From assembly GCF_021233415.1 (NCBI RefSeq), contig NZ_CP089466.1, positions 124,001 to 188,000 of the forward strand: a stretch of 64,000 nucleotides of DNA, in the 5' to 3' direction. Source of the stretch: Halobacterium litoreum (GTDB lineage Archaea; Halobacteriota; Halobacteria; Halobacteriales; Halobacteriaceae). Below are positions 43,698-52,633 of this stretch, piece by piece; the stretch's first letter is position 1, and each line of letters opens with the position of its first letter. The notes below the pieces were generated by a model. The model had not been told where the DNA came from, ran no database searches, and was given only the letters and a program-made list of their open reading frames with translations. Made by a program: the position numbers and the translations under genes.

Positions 43698-43752
43698 TCG
43701 AACGTGCATAACAACGCTTAATATTCTCGTCCCGATGTGCTCGAACGTGCAT
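43698..43752 (+). promoter_or_regulatory. Direct repeat TCGAACGTGCAT x2 around the NCS2 permease promoter
   Basis: TCGAACGTGCAT occurs at 43698-43709 and 43741-43752, 43 bp apart. The TATA-like cttaatatt (about 43717-43725) lies between, and the second copy ends 1 nt before the ATG at 43754. Further GCACG/GTGCA half-sites occur at 43646-43652 and 43685-43690. This is consistent with a purine- or sugar-responsive regulator acting at the core promoter; inferred. Confidence 0.4.
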
Positions 43753-43753
43753 C

Positions 43754-45190
43754 ATGGGGCTCGCTGACTACTTCGCACTCGACGAACACGACACGGACGT
43801 CGGGACGGAACTCGTCGCCGGCGTCACCACGTTCCTAACGATGTCTTACATCGTCGTGGTGAATCCGGCCATCCTCTCGAACGCCATCCAGATAGACGGC
43901 GTCAGCGCGAACCGCACCTTCCAGATGATTGCGGTCGTCACGCTCGTCGCCGCCGGGACGGCGACGCTCGTGATGGCGCTGTACGCCAATAGACCGTTCG
44001 CGCAGGCGCCCGGCCTCGGCCTCAACGCCTTCTTCGCGTTCACGGTCGTCCTCGGCCTCGGCATCCCGTGGCAGACGGCGCTCGCCGCCGTCGTCGTGGA
44101 GGGTATCATCTTCATCGTGCTCACCGCCGTCGGCGCCCGCGAGTACATCATCAAACTGTTCCCCGAACCGGTGAAACTCTCCGTCGGCGCCGGTATCGGC
44201 CTCTTCCTCGCCATCATCGGCCTCGAAGAGATGCGGGTCGTCGTCGGCGACCCCGCCACCTTCCTCACGTTCAGTCCGGTGTTCGCCAGCGACCCCGTCG
44301 CCGTCGTTAGCGTCGTCGGCCTGTTCCTCACGCTCGCGCTGTACGCCCGCGACGTGCCCGGCAGCATCGTCGTCGGCATCGTCGCCACCTCCCTGATGGG
44401 GTACGCCGCCAGCGCGATGGGGTACACCGCGTACGCCGCCGAGAAAGCCACCGAACTGTACGGCGTCACGCTCCAGTCGCCGGTGCCGCTCGCGCCCGAC
44501 GCGCCGATTACGTACAACGCCGCGAGTTACGACATCTCGCCGCTGGCCGGCGCGTTCATCACGGGTCTCCAGAACGTCGAGGGCGTGTCCTTCGCGCTCA
44601 TCGTGTTCACGTTCTTCTTCGTGGACTTCTTCGACACCGCGGGCACGCTCGTCGGCGTCGGACAGGCCGGCGGCTTCCTCGACGAGGACGGCAACCTCCC
44701 CGACGTGGACAAGCCGCTGATGGCCGACGCCGTCGGCACCACCGTCGGCGGGATGCTCGGCACCTCCACCGTCACCACGTACATCGAGTCCGCGACGGGC
44801 GTCGAGGAGGGCGGTCGAACCGGTCTCACCGCGCTCGTCGTCGCGGTGTTGTTCTTCGCGAGTCTCGCCGTCGTCCCGCTGGCCGTCGCCGTGCCGACGT
44901 ACGCGAGCCACCTCGTGCTCGTCGTGGTCGGCGTCATCATGCTCTCGAACGTCGCGGAAATCGCGTGGGACGACGTGACGTTCGCGGTGCCCGCCGCGCT
45001 CACCGTGCTCGTGATGCCGTTCACGTTCAGCATCGCGTACGGCCTCGCCGCCGGCATCGTCTCCTACCCGCTCGTGAAGGCCGCCGTCGGCGAAGTCGAC
45101 GACGTCCACGTCGGCCAGTGGGTGCTCGCTGCGCTGTTCGTGCTCTACTTCTACGTCCGCACGAGCGGCGTGCTCTCGGCCGCGGTGTAG
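43754..45190 (+). CDS. NCS2-family (AzgA-like) nucleobase permease
   Basis: Purine or pyrimidine base:cation symporter of 478 residues with about 12-14 helices. AzgA-type motifs: GLADYFALDEHDTDVGTELV and TMSYIVVVNPAIL at the start, APGLGLNAFFAFTVVLG near residue 88, VDFFDTAGTLVGVGQAGG near 295 and STVTTYIESATGVEEGGRTG near 335. The substrate (adenine, guanine, hypoxanthine or uracil) cannot be read from the sequence. It lies 131 nt after gfcR on the same strand with its own TATA. Confidence 0.92.
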   Translation: MGLADYFALDEHDTDVGTELVAGVTTFLTMSYIVVVNPAILSNAIQIDGVSANRTFQMIAVVTLVAAGTATLVMALYANRPFAQAPGLGLNAFFAFTVVLGLGIPWQTALAAVVVEGIIFIVLTAVGAREYIIKLFPEPVKLSVGAGIGLFLAIIGLEEMRVVVGDPATFLTFSPVFASDPVAVVSVVGLFLTLALYARDVPGSIVVGIVATSLMGYAASAMGYTAYAAEKATELYGVTLQSPVPLAPDAPITYNAASYDISPLAGAFITGLQNVEGVSFALIVFTFFFVDFFDTAGTLVGVGQAGGFLDEDGNLPDVDKPLMADAVGTTVGGMLGTSTVTTYIESATGVEEGGRTGLTALVVAVLFFASLAVVPLAVAVPTYASHLVLVVVGVIMLSNVAEIAWDDVTFAVPAALTVLVMPFTFSIAYGLAAGIVSYPLVKAAVGEVDDVHVGQWVLAALFVLYFYVRTSGVLSAAV

Positions 45191-45246
45191 CGGCCGCGCG
45201 CACCGCCACCACGACGTTCTTCACCGGGGCTTCCCAACACCCGGTC

Positions 45247-45492
45247 GTGACTCTCGAACTGTACAAACTCCCCGGCTGTCCGTACTGCGCGAAAGTCGAG
45301 ACGAAACTCGACGAACTCGGCGTCGACTACGTCGAACACGAGGTGCCGAGTTCGCACAGCCAGCGAGACGAAGTGGAGGCAGTCAGCGGTCAGACCGGCG
45401 TTCCCGTCATCGTCGACGAGGAACACGGCGTCGACGGAATGGCCGAGAGCGACGACATCGTGGCGTACCTGGAAGAGACGTACGGCGGGTAG
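45247..45492 (+). CDS. Glutaredoxin-like protein
   Basis: Thioredoxin-fold redox protein of 81 residues from a GTG at 45247. The active site CPYC is at residues 11-14 in LYKLPGCPYCAKVETKL; the cis-proline segment GQTGVPVIVDEEHGVDGM and the C-terminal SDDIVAYLEETYGG complete the fold. Haloarchaea use gamma-glutamylcysteine rather than glutathione, so the reducing partner may differ. Its last 13 codons are part of a 104-bp tandem repeat that continues downstream. Confidence 0.9.
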   Translation: MTLELYKLPGCPYCAKVETKLDELGVDYVEHEVPSSHSQRDEVEAVSGQTGVPVIVDEEHGVDGMAESDDIVAYLEETYGG

Positions 45493-45731
45493 GGTTTTGG
45501 TCCAGGTTTTGCCGGTCGGCGCGCGGTGTGCGCCGGCCGGGAAAAGGTGGGCGACCTGACATCGTGGCGTACCTGGAAGAGACGTACGGCGGGTAGGGTT
45601 TTGGTCCAGGTTTTGCCGGTCGGCGCGCGGTGTGCGCCGGCCGGGAAAAGGTGGGCGACCTGACATCGTGGCGTACCTGGAAGAGACGTACGGCGGGTAG
45701 GGTTTTGGTCCAGGTTTTGCCGGTCGGCGCG
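45454..45731. repeat. 104-bp tandem repeat (2.7 copies) duplicating the glutaredoxin 3' end
   Basis: Units start at 45454, 45558 and 45662 (period exactly 104 bp); the third breaks off at 45731. Each unit begins GACATCGTGGCGTACC, encodes the last residues DIVAYLEETYGG and stop in the first unit, then carries a TTTT-flanked 11-bp hairpin (CCGGTCGGCGC/GCGCCGGCCGG) that could act as terminator, followed by AAAAGGTGGGCGACCT. The period is not a multiple of three and later copies are not in an open frame. The units are identical by eye, so the duplication is recent. This explains most of the 336-bp gap 45493-45828. Confidence 0.9.
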
Positions 45732-45828
45732 TCGTCTCTGGTTCGCGTTCGGCGCGCTGCGTGGCCACTGACCGCCTCGCGTTCCGCAGGTGAAAAAACG
45801 GGGGTCGCGTGGTGGGTCGGTGCTGCCG

Positions 45829-46128
45829 TCAGCGGTCGCGTGCGCACAGCGTGACGCGCCCGTCCTGTGCTACCGTCACCGTGTAGTCGTGGTACGTGAA
45901 CGTGACGCGTAACTGCGTCGGGGGTGCGGGCATCGCTGGTTCCACGAGCGCGTTGAGCGCGTCGGGGTCAACTGCGTCCCCGAGGAGGTCGAGGTCGGTC
46001 GGGTCGCGGCCCGCCGCGGCGGCGACGGTCTCGACGACGGCGGTCGTCGGCGTGGTCTGCGACCAGTCGTACGTCTGACTGATTGGGAGTCGGTGGTCCG
46101 CGGATGCGGTGTCGTGTGCCTCTGACAT
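45829..46128 (-). CDS. HalOD1 output-domain protein
   Basis: Acidic protein of 99 residues from the ATG at 46128 (MSEAHDTASADHRLPISQTY). The core, with VVETVAAAAGRDPTDLDLLG, then VDPDALNALVEPAM and TQLRVTFTYHDYTVTVAQDG, matches the HalOD1 domain, a halobacteria-specific output module often fused to receivers but here stand-alone. Its molecular role is unknown. The frame could start 31 codons earlier, but that part is not acidic. It faces the glutaredoxin repeats; its 213-bp upstream gap holds no gene I can support. Confidence 0.85.
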   Translation of the reverse strand: MSEAHDTASADHRLPISQTYDWSQTTPTTAVVETVAAAAGRDPTDLDLLGDAVDPDALNALVEPAMPAPPTQLRVTFTYHDYTVTVAQDGRVTLCARDR

Positions 46129-46341
46129 GGTTCGGCCGGTGGTACTCGGCATTCTACACCGTCCGTGCGGCAGACTCGCACATATAACTTTCGTGACTAT
46201 TGTGCTGTCGTCTGGTAACAAGCACGAAACAACCGCAAGACTGCGGCGTGAAACGAAACCAAACAGAACGTCTGTTTGTCCAACTGCTTCCGCGAAATCC
46301 CGTCGATAGTCACTCGCGGACGGCAGGCAGCGAGTGCAAAA

Positions 46342-47304
46342 TCAGGCTTCCTGGGGCGACCCGCGCTCCGCGAGCAGGTCCCGGAGGTCCTCGGAGTCCT
46401 CGACCTCTTCGAGTTCCTCGCGCTCCACAATGGCCGTGTCGTCGACGGACTCGCGGCTCGCCTCGTCCACGACGTAGACGGCCCGCGTGCGCGTCACCTC
46501 GCCGAGCGAACTCATGATGCGAGCGCGCTTGACCGCCGCCTCCGTGAACGACGAGTGCCCCGTCAGCAGGCGGTCGGCGCGCGACACGTCCTCCCCGACG
46601 GCCTTGAACGGCGCGCGAACCGTCGGATGCACCTCGAAGCCGACGCGCGCGAGCACCGACAGCACCGGTACGTCCTCGGGTGCCGCCTCCGGGTCCTCCG
46701 GCGTCGGGTCCGCGTCCCGCACCTCCTCGGCGCCGTCCATCACCGACACCGGCGACGTGAGGTCGCCGCCGAACAGTTCCTCGAGCGCCATCGCCACCTC
46801 GATGCTGGCGTTCATCCCGTTCTCGTACTTCGAGACGGTGCGCCGGGAGACGCCGAGTTCGCCCGCGAGCCGGCCGAGACTCCAGTCCTCGTTTTCCCGC
46901 CGGTCCGCGAGCACGTCGCCGTCGATGTTCACGTAGAGGCCGCCCGGCGCCGCGTAGATGAGCGGGGGCACGTCCTCCACGAAGAACTCCATCGCGGTGT
47001 CCGGGCTGAGCACGGGCACGCCGTGCCGGAAGTACACCACGCCCGGCTTCAGTTCCTCGTCGCGAGTGCGGAGGCCGATGACCAGCGGCGTCGCCTGCAG
47101 GTGGGAGCCGAGCCGCCGCATCTCCGCGCCCGTCTCGCCGTCGAACGCGTCGATGTTTCCGAGAATCTTCACGAGGACGACGTCCTCACCGCGGCGCGCG
47201 GCCACGTCGAAGCTCTTCGGCCGCGTCGCACAGCGGTCGCTCACCGAAAAACCCGCGTCCGCCAGCATCGCGGTGACGTTCTCGATGAGTGCCGACCGTG
47301 ACAT
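46342..47304 (-). CDS. Archaeal XRE-type HTH regulator with nuclease-fold-like N-terminus
   Basis: Protein of 320 residues from the ATG at 47304 ([16 protein letters not shown]). The N-terminal 125 residues have the strand/lysine pattern of a restriction-endonuclease-like fold ([20 protein letters not shown]). A cro/C1-type helix-turn-helix follows ([20 protein letters not shown], near 140-160). The C-terminal 130 residues include a [20 protein letters not shown] block. This is a conserved archaeal family of putative transcriptional regulators with unknown targets. Catalysis by the N-terminal domain is not implied. It lies close to tiaS. Confidence 0.8.
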   Translation of the reverse strand: MSRSALIENVTAMLADAGFSVSDRCATRPKSFDVAARRGEDVVLVKILGNIDAFDGETGAEMRRLGSHLQATPLVIGLRTRDEELKPGVVYFRHGVPVLSPDTAMEFFVEDVPPLIYAAPGGLYVNIDGDVLADRRENEDWSLGRLAGELGVSRRTVSKYENGMNASIEVAMALEELFGGDLTSPVSVMDGAEEVRDADPTPEDPEAAPEDVPVLSVLARVGFEVHPTVRAPFKAVGEDVSRADRLLTGHSSFTEAAVKRARIMSSLGEVTRTRAVYVVDEASRESVDDTAIVEREELEEVEDSEDLRDLLAERGSPQEA

Positions 47305-47374
47305 AGCCGGACGTAAGCCGTCGGCCACATATATGCGTTGTGCCGGGAGACTGCCGCTGCCTCCGGGTTTCGGG

Positions 47375-48010
47375 CTACTCGCCGCGCTCCTCGTCGTTCT
47401 CGGTCGCCGCGAGGGACGCCAGTTGGACGAGCGCGAACACGACCGCGAGGCCGACGAACGGCGTCCCGAGGTCCCGGGCCGACTCCACCACGAGCCGGAG
47501 TTCTGTTTCCGGGTACTGGAGGAGCGCGCGCCCGGTGGGCAGGTAGACGTCCTGTCCGAGGACGGCGACGTTCACCATCGCGGACCCGACGCCCGCCGTG
47601 AGCACGGCGACGAACACGCGGTGGACCGCCCACGCGAGCACCGCGCCCGCCACCCCGGCGAGGAGCACGACCGCGATTTCCGGGCCGAGCGACGGGTCCG
47701 AGGTGGACACGCCGACCGCGGGCGCGGTCACCGCGACGCCCGCGACGAACCCGGGAATCGCGTGGACGAGCACCCACGCGCTCCACGCCAGTTGCGCGCC
47801 GACTATCCCGCCGACTAGTCCGACGGCCGCCGTCACGACGAGCGCGCCGCCGTCGCCCGCGTTCGAGACGAACTGCGGTGCGAGCGTCGCCCCCGCGAAC
47901 GCGCCGGGCACGAACCCGACGAGCATCACTGCCACCCGTTCGATGTGGACGCCAGCGACCCCCAACAGCAGCCCGCCGACGACCAACCCCGCCTGTACCG
48001 GAACGTCCAT
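47375..48010 (-). CDS. Multi-helix membrane protein, unknown function
   Basis: Protein of 211 residues from the ATG at 48010 with about seven hydrophobic segments rich in Gly, Ala and Val (for example [20 protein letters not shown] and [17 protein letters not shown]). There is one hydrophilic loop ([20 protein letters not shown], near 155-175) and an acidic tail. The repeated glycine-rich helices resemble DUF4203-like proteins, but this is only an impression. It is divergent from tiaS. Confidence 0.72.
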   Translation of the reverse strand: MDVPVQAGLVVGGLLLGVAGVHIERVAVMLVGFVPGAFAGATLAPQFVSNAGDGGALVVTAAVGLVGGIVGAQLAWSAWVLVHAIPGFVAGVAVTAPAVGVSTSDPSLGPEIAVVLLAGVAGAVLAWAVHRVFVAVLTAGVGSAMVNVAVLGQDVYLPTGRALLQYPETELRLVVESARDLGTPFVGLAVVFALVQLASLAATENDEERGE

Positions 48011-48101
48011 AGGTCGGTCCAGACACCCGCCGGACATAACGATTCGGCGTTTCCTCCGCGGACCGGAACGGCGAAACGTCCGGGCGCCCTACCCGTCGGC
48101 G

Positions 48102-49364
48102 ATGACGGTCGTCGCCCTCGACGACACGGACTCCCGCGAGCGCGGGATGTGTACGACGTACGCCGCCCACCTCGTCGCCGAGCGACTGCGCTCCCGGGGC
48201 GCGAACGTCGAGCGCGTCCTGCTCGTCCGCCTCAACCCCGCGGTGGAGTACAAGACCCGGGGGAACGCGGCGCTCGCCGTCCACGCCGACGTCGACCCCG
48301 CCGTCGCCCTCGAAGTCGCCACCGACGTGGTCGGCGAGACCGCCGAGACCGACGACCCTCGGACGAACCCCGGCGTCGTGGTCGCCCACGAGGCCGACGC
48401 GCCGCCCGCCGTCGCGGCGTTCGCGGAGCGCGCGATGCGGGAACTCCTCGACTCCGGCGAGGCCGAGTCGCTCGCCGCCGCCCACGGCTACGACACCGCG
48501 TCGTGGGGCGAGGGCCGCGGCGTCGTCGGTGCGCTCGCCGCCGTCGGCGCGTGGGCGGCGTTCGACGACTGGACGTACGAGCACATCGATTACCGCCACC
48601 CCGACCGCTGGGGGACCGCCCGCGACGTGGACGCCGACAGCGTGTTCGCGGTCGCCGACGCCGCCTACCCCGAGGTCTGGGACACGGTCGACCGCGTGGA
48701 GCGCGAGACGGTCTGCGTCCCGCACACGCCGTGCCCCATCCTCTACGGGATTCGCGGCGACGACGCCGGCGCCGTCTCCGGGGTCGCCGCGGACATCGAC
48801 AGCGAGTCCGTCTACGCGAGCGAACTGTTCGTCACGAATCAGGGCACCGACGCCCACCTCCGGGACGCCGCGCTCGCGGACGTCGCGGACGGCCGCGGCT
48901 ACCGCGTCGACGCCGCCGTCGCGAGCGACCCCGAGACGTACCGAGGCGGCCACGTTTTCGTCGACATCGAAGCCGACGGCGACAGCCTGCGGTGTGCGGC
49001 GTTCGAACCGACCAAGCGCTTCCGCGACCGCGTGCGAGCGCTCCGGCCCGGCGACCGCGTCACGGTCTGTGGCGAGGTGAGCGACGGCACGCTCAAACTG
49101 GAGAAGTTCGCCGTCCGGGAGTTGGTGACGACAGAACGCGTCACGCCGACGTGTCCCGACTGCGGGACGCGGATGGAGAGCGCGGGCGCCGACCAGGGCT
49201 ACCGGTGCCGGGACTGTTCGACGAGCGCGCCCGGCAAGACCGAGCGCGCCCTCGACCGCGACCTCGAAGTCGGCTGGTACGAGGTGCCGCCCTGTGCGCG
49301 CCGCCACGTCGCCCAACCCCTGATTCGCGGCGACTGGGACGCGCCCGTCCACCCGGAACGCTGA
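48102..49364 (+). CDS. tiaS: tRNA(Ile2) 2-agmatinylcytidine synthetase TiaS
   Basis: Modifies C34 of the AUA-reading tRNA-Ile with agmatine. The 420-residue product starts (ATG at 48102) with the family signature VALDDTDSRERGMCTTY. It has the central TCKD-like catalytic region, the VCVPHTPCPILYGIRGDD block, an OB-fold RVRALRPGDRVTVCGEV, and a C-terminal zinc ribbon (CPDCGTRM and CRDC). Length and layout are normal. It is essential in archaea. Confidence 0.95.
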   Translation: MTVVALDDTDSRERGMCTTYAAHLVAERLRSRGANVERVLLVRLNPAVEYKTRGNAALAVHADVDPAVALEVATDVVGETAETDDPRTNPGVVVAHEADAPPAVAAFAERAMRELLDSGEAESLAAAHGYDTASWGEGRGVVGALAAVGAWAAFDDWTYEHIDYRHPDRWGTARDVDADSVFAVADAAYPEVWDTVDRVERETVCVPHTPCPILYGIRGDDAGAVSGVAADIDSESVYASELFVTNQGTDAHLRDAALADVADGRGYRVDAAVASDPETYRGGHVFVDIEADGDSLRCAAFEPTKRFRDRVRALRPGDRVTVCGEVSDGTLKLEKFAVRELVTTERVTPTCPDCGTRMESAGADQGYRCRDCSTSAPGKTERALDRDLEVGWYEVPPCARRHVAQPLIRGDWDAPVHPER

Positions 49365-49446
49365 CCCCACAAGTACGTGTCGGCGCTCTGTGACGCCGTC
49401 GCACTGTCCCGGAACACTTTATGCCGTCGCCGAACGACTCGTAACT

Positions 49447-49665
49447 ATGAAGCCCGGCTGCCGCAGCCGCCCCGACGACCCCGACCCGTCTCAGTCCCCC
49501 GCCGACAGCGACGCCGCCGCCGGGCGCGTCGCCGCGCGAATCGAGGCCGACGACGGCCGCGAGGAGTGTACCCTGTTCCCGGCCGACGCCCCCGCCCACG
49601 AACTCGTCACGACGTGGGTGACGGCCGCCGACGACGCGTTCGTCTCGCTCGACGACTGGCGCTAG
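49447..49665 (+). CDS. Small acidic haloarchaeal protein (DUF7511-like)
   Basis: Protein of 72 residues starting at the ATG at 49447, with no membrane segment. The C-terminal half (ECTLFPADAPAHELVTTWVT and AFVSLDDWR) resembles a small uncharacterised haloarchaeal family I recall as DUF7511; the name is tentative. A TATA-like acactttatg lies about 30 nt upstream. It ends 4 nt into the convergent Nudix gene. Confidence 0.7.
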   Translation: MKPGCRSRPDDPDPSQSPADSDAAAGRVAARIEADDGREECTLFPADAPAHELVTTWVTAADDAFVSLDDWR

Positions 49666-50171
49666 TCCAGCGCGTCGAGGGCCGCCGCGACCCGCCGCTC
49701 GACGTGCGGGCGGAGCGGTCGCTCGCCCAGTTCTCCGACGGCCACCCACTCGACGGCGCTCGCGTCCGACCCCGCCTCGGGTGTTCCCGCGGCGTCCGCC
49801 GCGCGCGCCGCGTACCCCACGGAGACGACGTGCTTCTCGCCGGGCGATTCGAGTTGCGTCGCCTCCAGTAGCGTCAGCGCCGCCGGGTCGACGGTCAGCC
49901 CGGTCTCCTCTTCGAGTTCCCGCGAGGCGCCCTCACGGGGTTCCTCCTCGACTTCGAGGTGGCCGGCCGGAATCGACCAGTCACCGACGCCCGGTTCGGC
50001 CGTGCGCTCCACGAGCAGGACGCGCTCGCCGTCCACTACCGTCACGCCCGCACAGGGCACCGCGTTCCGGAACACCGGGCGCTCGCAGTCCTCACACCAC
50101 TTTCGTTCCCGGCCGTCGAACGCCCAGTCGTCCAGTTTGGAACCGCACTGGTCGCAGTACCGGGGAATCAT
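49662..50171 (-). CDS. Zinc-ribbon Nudix hydrolase
   Basis: Protein of 169 residues starting MIPRYCDQCGSKLDDWAFDG: an N-terminal zinc ribbon (CDQCG and CEDCERP) precedes a Nudix domain. The Nudix box GHLEVEEEPREGASRELEEE-TGL (near 85-107) has the full G-x5-E-x7-R-E-x2-E-E set. The ribbon layout is that of NudC/NADH-pyrophosphatase-like enzymes, but no substrate motif allows a firm call. The start overlaps the end of the threonine synthase-like gene by 4 nt, so the two are coupled. Confidence 0.88.
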   Translation of the reverse strand: MIPRYCDQCGSKLDDWAFDGRERKWCEDCERPVFRNAVPCAGVTVVDGERVLLVERTAEPGVGDWSIPAGHLEVEEEPREGASRELEEETGLTVDPAALTLLEATQLESPGEKHVVSVGYAARAADAAGTPEAGSDASAVEWVAVGELGERPLRPHVERRVAAALDALD

Positions 50172-51238
50172 TTCTTCAGCCCGCTCCCGGTGAGCGCCAC
50201 CGCCACGTCGTCGCCGGCGTCGAGGACGCCGCGCTCGCGGTAGGCTTCGAGGCCCGCCACCGCGACGGCGCTCGTCGGTTCGACGTAGAACCCGCGCTCG
50301 TGGAGCGCGCCGAGCGCGCGCTCGGTTTCGGCCTCGCCGCAGGCGATTGCGTCGCCGTCCGTCGCGTCGATGGCGTCCAGAATCTGGTCGAAGCGCGCGG
50401 GCTCCCGAATCTGGATGCCGTCCGCGACGTCGTTCGTCCCCGCCGCGCTCGCGCCGTGCAGTTCCGCGACGACGGGCGCGACGCCTTCGGCCTGCACGCC
50501 GAGCAGTCGGGGCACCGAGTCCGTCCAGCCCGCCGCCCGGAGTTTCGAGAAGCCGCGGTACGCCCCCAGAAAGAGCGTCCCGTGCCCGAGCGGCAAGACG
50601 ACGGCGTCGGGGACGCTCCAGTCGCGCTGGTACGCGAGTTCGTACGCGAACGTCTCCGTGCCCGCGTAGAACGCCGGATTCCACGCGTGGCTCGCGTACC
50701 ACGCGTCGCCGCCGACTGCTTCGCTGACGCAGGCGTCGGTCACGTCCTGTCGACTCCCCTCGATGCGGACGGGCGTCGCGCCCGCCGCCTCGATGGCGTC
50801 GAGTTTCGACTGCTTCGCGTCGGCGGGCACGTAGATGTCGGCGTCGACGCCGGCGCGCGCCGCGTACTGCGCGATGGCCGCGCCCGCGTTCCCCGACGAG
50901 TCCTCCACGACGCGCTCGACGCCCAACTCGGCCGCCCGCGAGAGCGTGAGCGCCGCGCCGCGGTCCTTGTAACTCCCCGAGGGGAACACGTAGTCGAGTT
51001 TGAACTGGGCGTCCCACTCGGGGGAATCGGCGACGGGCGTCCACCCTTCGCCGAGCGTCACCTCGGGGCCAACTGGGAGAAAGTCGGCGAACGCCCACAG
51101 ACCCTCGCGCGTGTCCACGTCCGGGTCGCTCTCGGGAAGCGACACCGCCGGGAAGTCCAGCGCGTGCCCGCACTCGCAGCGCCACAGCTCGCCGGGACCG
51201 GAATCGTAGGTCGCGCCACACGACCGGCATTCGAGCAT
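50168..51238 (-). CDS. Threonine synthase-like PLP enzyme
   Basis: PLP fold-type II protein of 356 residues, closest to threonine synthases (O-phosphohomoserine to threonine). The N-terminal zinc-ribbon cysteines CRSC and CECG, the PLP lysine in FPSGSYKDRGAALTLSRA, EDSSGNAGAAIAQYAARAG and the GHGTLFLGAYRGF block are present. Haloarchaea often have two or three thrC paralogues, so the exact reaction is uncertain. It is followed by, and coupled to, the Nudix gene. Confidence 0.87.
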   Translation of the reverse strand: MLECRSCGATYDSGPGELWRCECGHALDFPAVSLPESDPDVDTREGLWAFADFLPVGPEVTLGEGWTPVADSPEWDAQFKLDYVFPSGSYKDRGAALTLSRAAELGVERVVEDSSGNAGAAIAQYAARAGVDADIYVPADAKQSKLDAIEAAGATPVRIEGSRQDVTDACVSEAVGGDAWYASHAWNPAFYAGTETFAYELAYQRDWSVPDAVVLPLGHGTLFLGAYRGFSKLRAAGWTDSVPRLLGVQAEGVAPVVAELHGASAAGTNDVADGIQIREPARFDQILDAIDATDGDAIACGEAETERALGALHERGFYVEPTSAVAVAGLEAYRERGVLDAGDDVAVALTGSGLKK

Positions 51239-51286
51239 GTTCGGGGGGAAGACGCCGGGCTACCTGAGCGTGGCGGTGGCGGCGGA

Positions 51287-52243
51287 CTAGAAGGAATCGA
51301 CGTTCGTCCCGACCGAGCAGACGTACTCGCCGGTGGCGACCTGCGGGAGCCGTCGGCTCCGCCAGAAGATGCCGTCGCTGTCCGCGGTGACGGTGGCTTT
51401 CAGCGTGCCGAACACGTCCGTCACCTCGAAGAGCGTGTCGCCCGCCGAGACCTCCTCGCCGAGGTCGGCTTCGAAACTGACGAGACCGCCGACCGGCGAG
51501 CCGTAGCGGTCGAACTCCTTCGCGCGCGTCTGGGATTCCGTCTCCACGTCGCCGTCGAGGAAGCCGTAGTACCGGAGGACGTTGAACACGCCGTCGACGC
51601 CGTACCGAATCGACTCCTCGTCCCAGCCGACACAGCCGCCGAGCTCCGGGTCGATGGTGGGGATGCCGTCGTCCGGGCCGGCGCGCGCGAGTTGGCCGTC
51701 CGGCCCCTTCTGGTCGAGGACGTGGCCCGTCCCGAACACCTTCGCGAGTTCCAGGCACTCCGAGTGCATCCGGTGGTGGCGGCCACACCGCACCCGAACC
51801 TCGTTTATCATCCGGGAGGTCGACCCCTGGTGGAGGTCGAGGATGAGGTCGGCGTCCTCCGCGGCGGAGAACGTCGCGTGTGCGATGCGCTCAGAGGACG
51901 ACCCGTTCGGGTTGCCGGGATACGCCCGGTTCATCTTCGTGTCGTCGATGGGGTTGCGGTGCTCCGCGACCTGGAAGGCGTGGTAGTTCGTGATGCCGAC
52001 GACCCGCACCTCGCCGGCGAGGTCGGCGGGGTCCAACTGCGGGACGAACCGCCGGACGACGCCGACGCCGTTCAGTTCGTCGCCGTCGCTGGCGGCCTGC
52101 ACGTACAGCGTCTTCCCGTCGCGTTCGCCGTTCACGACCGCGACCGGGAGGCCGACCGCGGTGCCGTCCCGGGTCTCGCCGACGGTGAGTCGGCCCGTGT
52201 CGAACTCCCCGGGGTCCGCGGACGCCGTGCCGAGCGTAGTCAT
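51287..52243 (-). CDS. AspA/AstE-family M14-like deacylase homologue with altered first zinc site
   Basis: Succinylglutamate desuccinylase/aspartoacylase-family protein of 318 residues from the ATG at 52243. The LYVQAASDGDELNGVGVV motif (near 47-63) lies where family members have G-x-H-G-x-E. Glu56 is kept, but the His is replaced by Asp53. The partner histidine (H138 in LILDLHQGS) and the MNRAYPGNP substrate motif remain. The C-terminal part includes a barrel-sandwich lobe (VSFEADLGEEVSAGDTLFEV). Active or degenerate status is open. It precedes the threonine synthase-like gene. Confidence 0.82.
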   Translation of the reverse strand: MTTLGTASADPGEFDTGRLTVGETRDGTAVGLPVAVVNGERDGKTLYVQAASDGDELNGVGVVRRFVPQLDPADLAGEVRVVGITNYHAFQVAEHRNPIDDTKMNRAYPGNPNGSSSERIAHATFSAAEDADLILDLHQGSTSRMINEVRVRCGRHHRMHSECLELAKVFGTGHVLDQKGPDGQLARAGPDDGIPTIDPELGGCVGWDEESIRYGVDGVFNVLRYYGFLDGDVETESQTRAKEFDRYGSPVGGLVSFEADLGEEVSAGDTLFEVTDVFGTLKATVTADSDGIFWRSRRLPQVATGEYVCSVGTNVDSF

Positions 52244-52330
52244 CACGTGTAGAATCCGCCGGCCGCGCCTTGAGCGATTCGGTCCCGGAGAACCGACGGG
52301 GCTTTGGCGGGCCCGCCACAACCCTCGGGT

Positions 52331-52585
52331 ATGTCCGAGCGGCCCGGCGTCGACAACTTCATGCGGACACTCGACGTGCGTCGACAGGCCAAACGCGGCT
52401 TCCTCGTGGGGATACTCGCCGCCGCCGCGACGTACTGGTTTTTCGTCGTCGCGTCGGGCGGGTCGGCGTACTCCAGTCTCTACCTGTTCGCGCTCGCGGC
52501 CGTGCTGGCGTTCACGCTCGGTCTGCTCGCGACGCTCGCGTTCACGGTCGGCGCGGCGTACCGCGTCTCGAAATCTCTCGATTGA
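52331..52585 (+). CDS. Small two-helix membrane protein
   Basis: Protein of 84 residues from the ATG at 52331 (MSERPGVDNFMRTLDVRRQA) with two transmembrane helices (about 24-42 and 48-72) and a positively charged first loop. There is no known family that I recognise. It is divergent from the AspA-like gene and 48 nt ahead of the next hypothetical gene. Confidence 0.65.
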   Translation: MSERPGVDNFMRTLDVRRQAKRGFLVGILAAAATYWFFVVASGGSAYSSLYLFALAAVLAFTLGLLATLAFTVGAAYRVSKSLD

Positions 52586-52633
52586 TACTGCCGGGAAAAC
52601 GTTCTTGTAGGGGGAATCGGCTCCGTCCGAGAG

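Noticed and set aside
45454-45731. CRISPR array
   Set aside because: The 104-bp units are contiguous tandem copies with no spacer alternation and no cas genes nearby.
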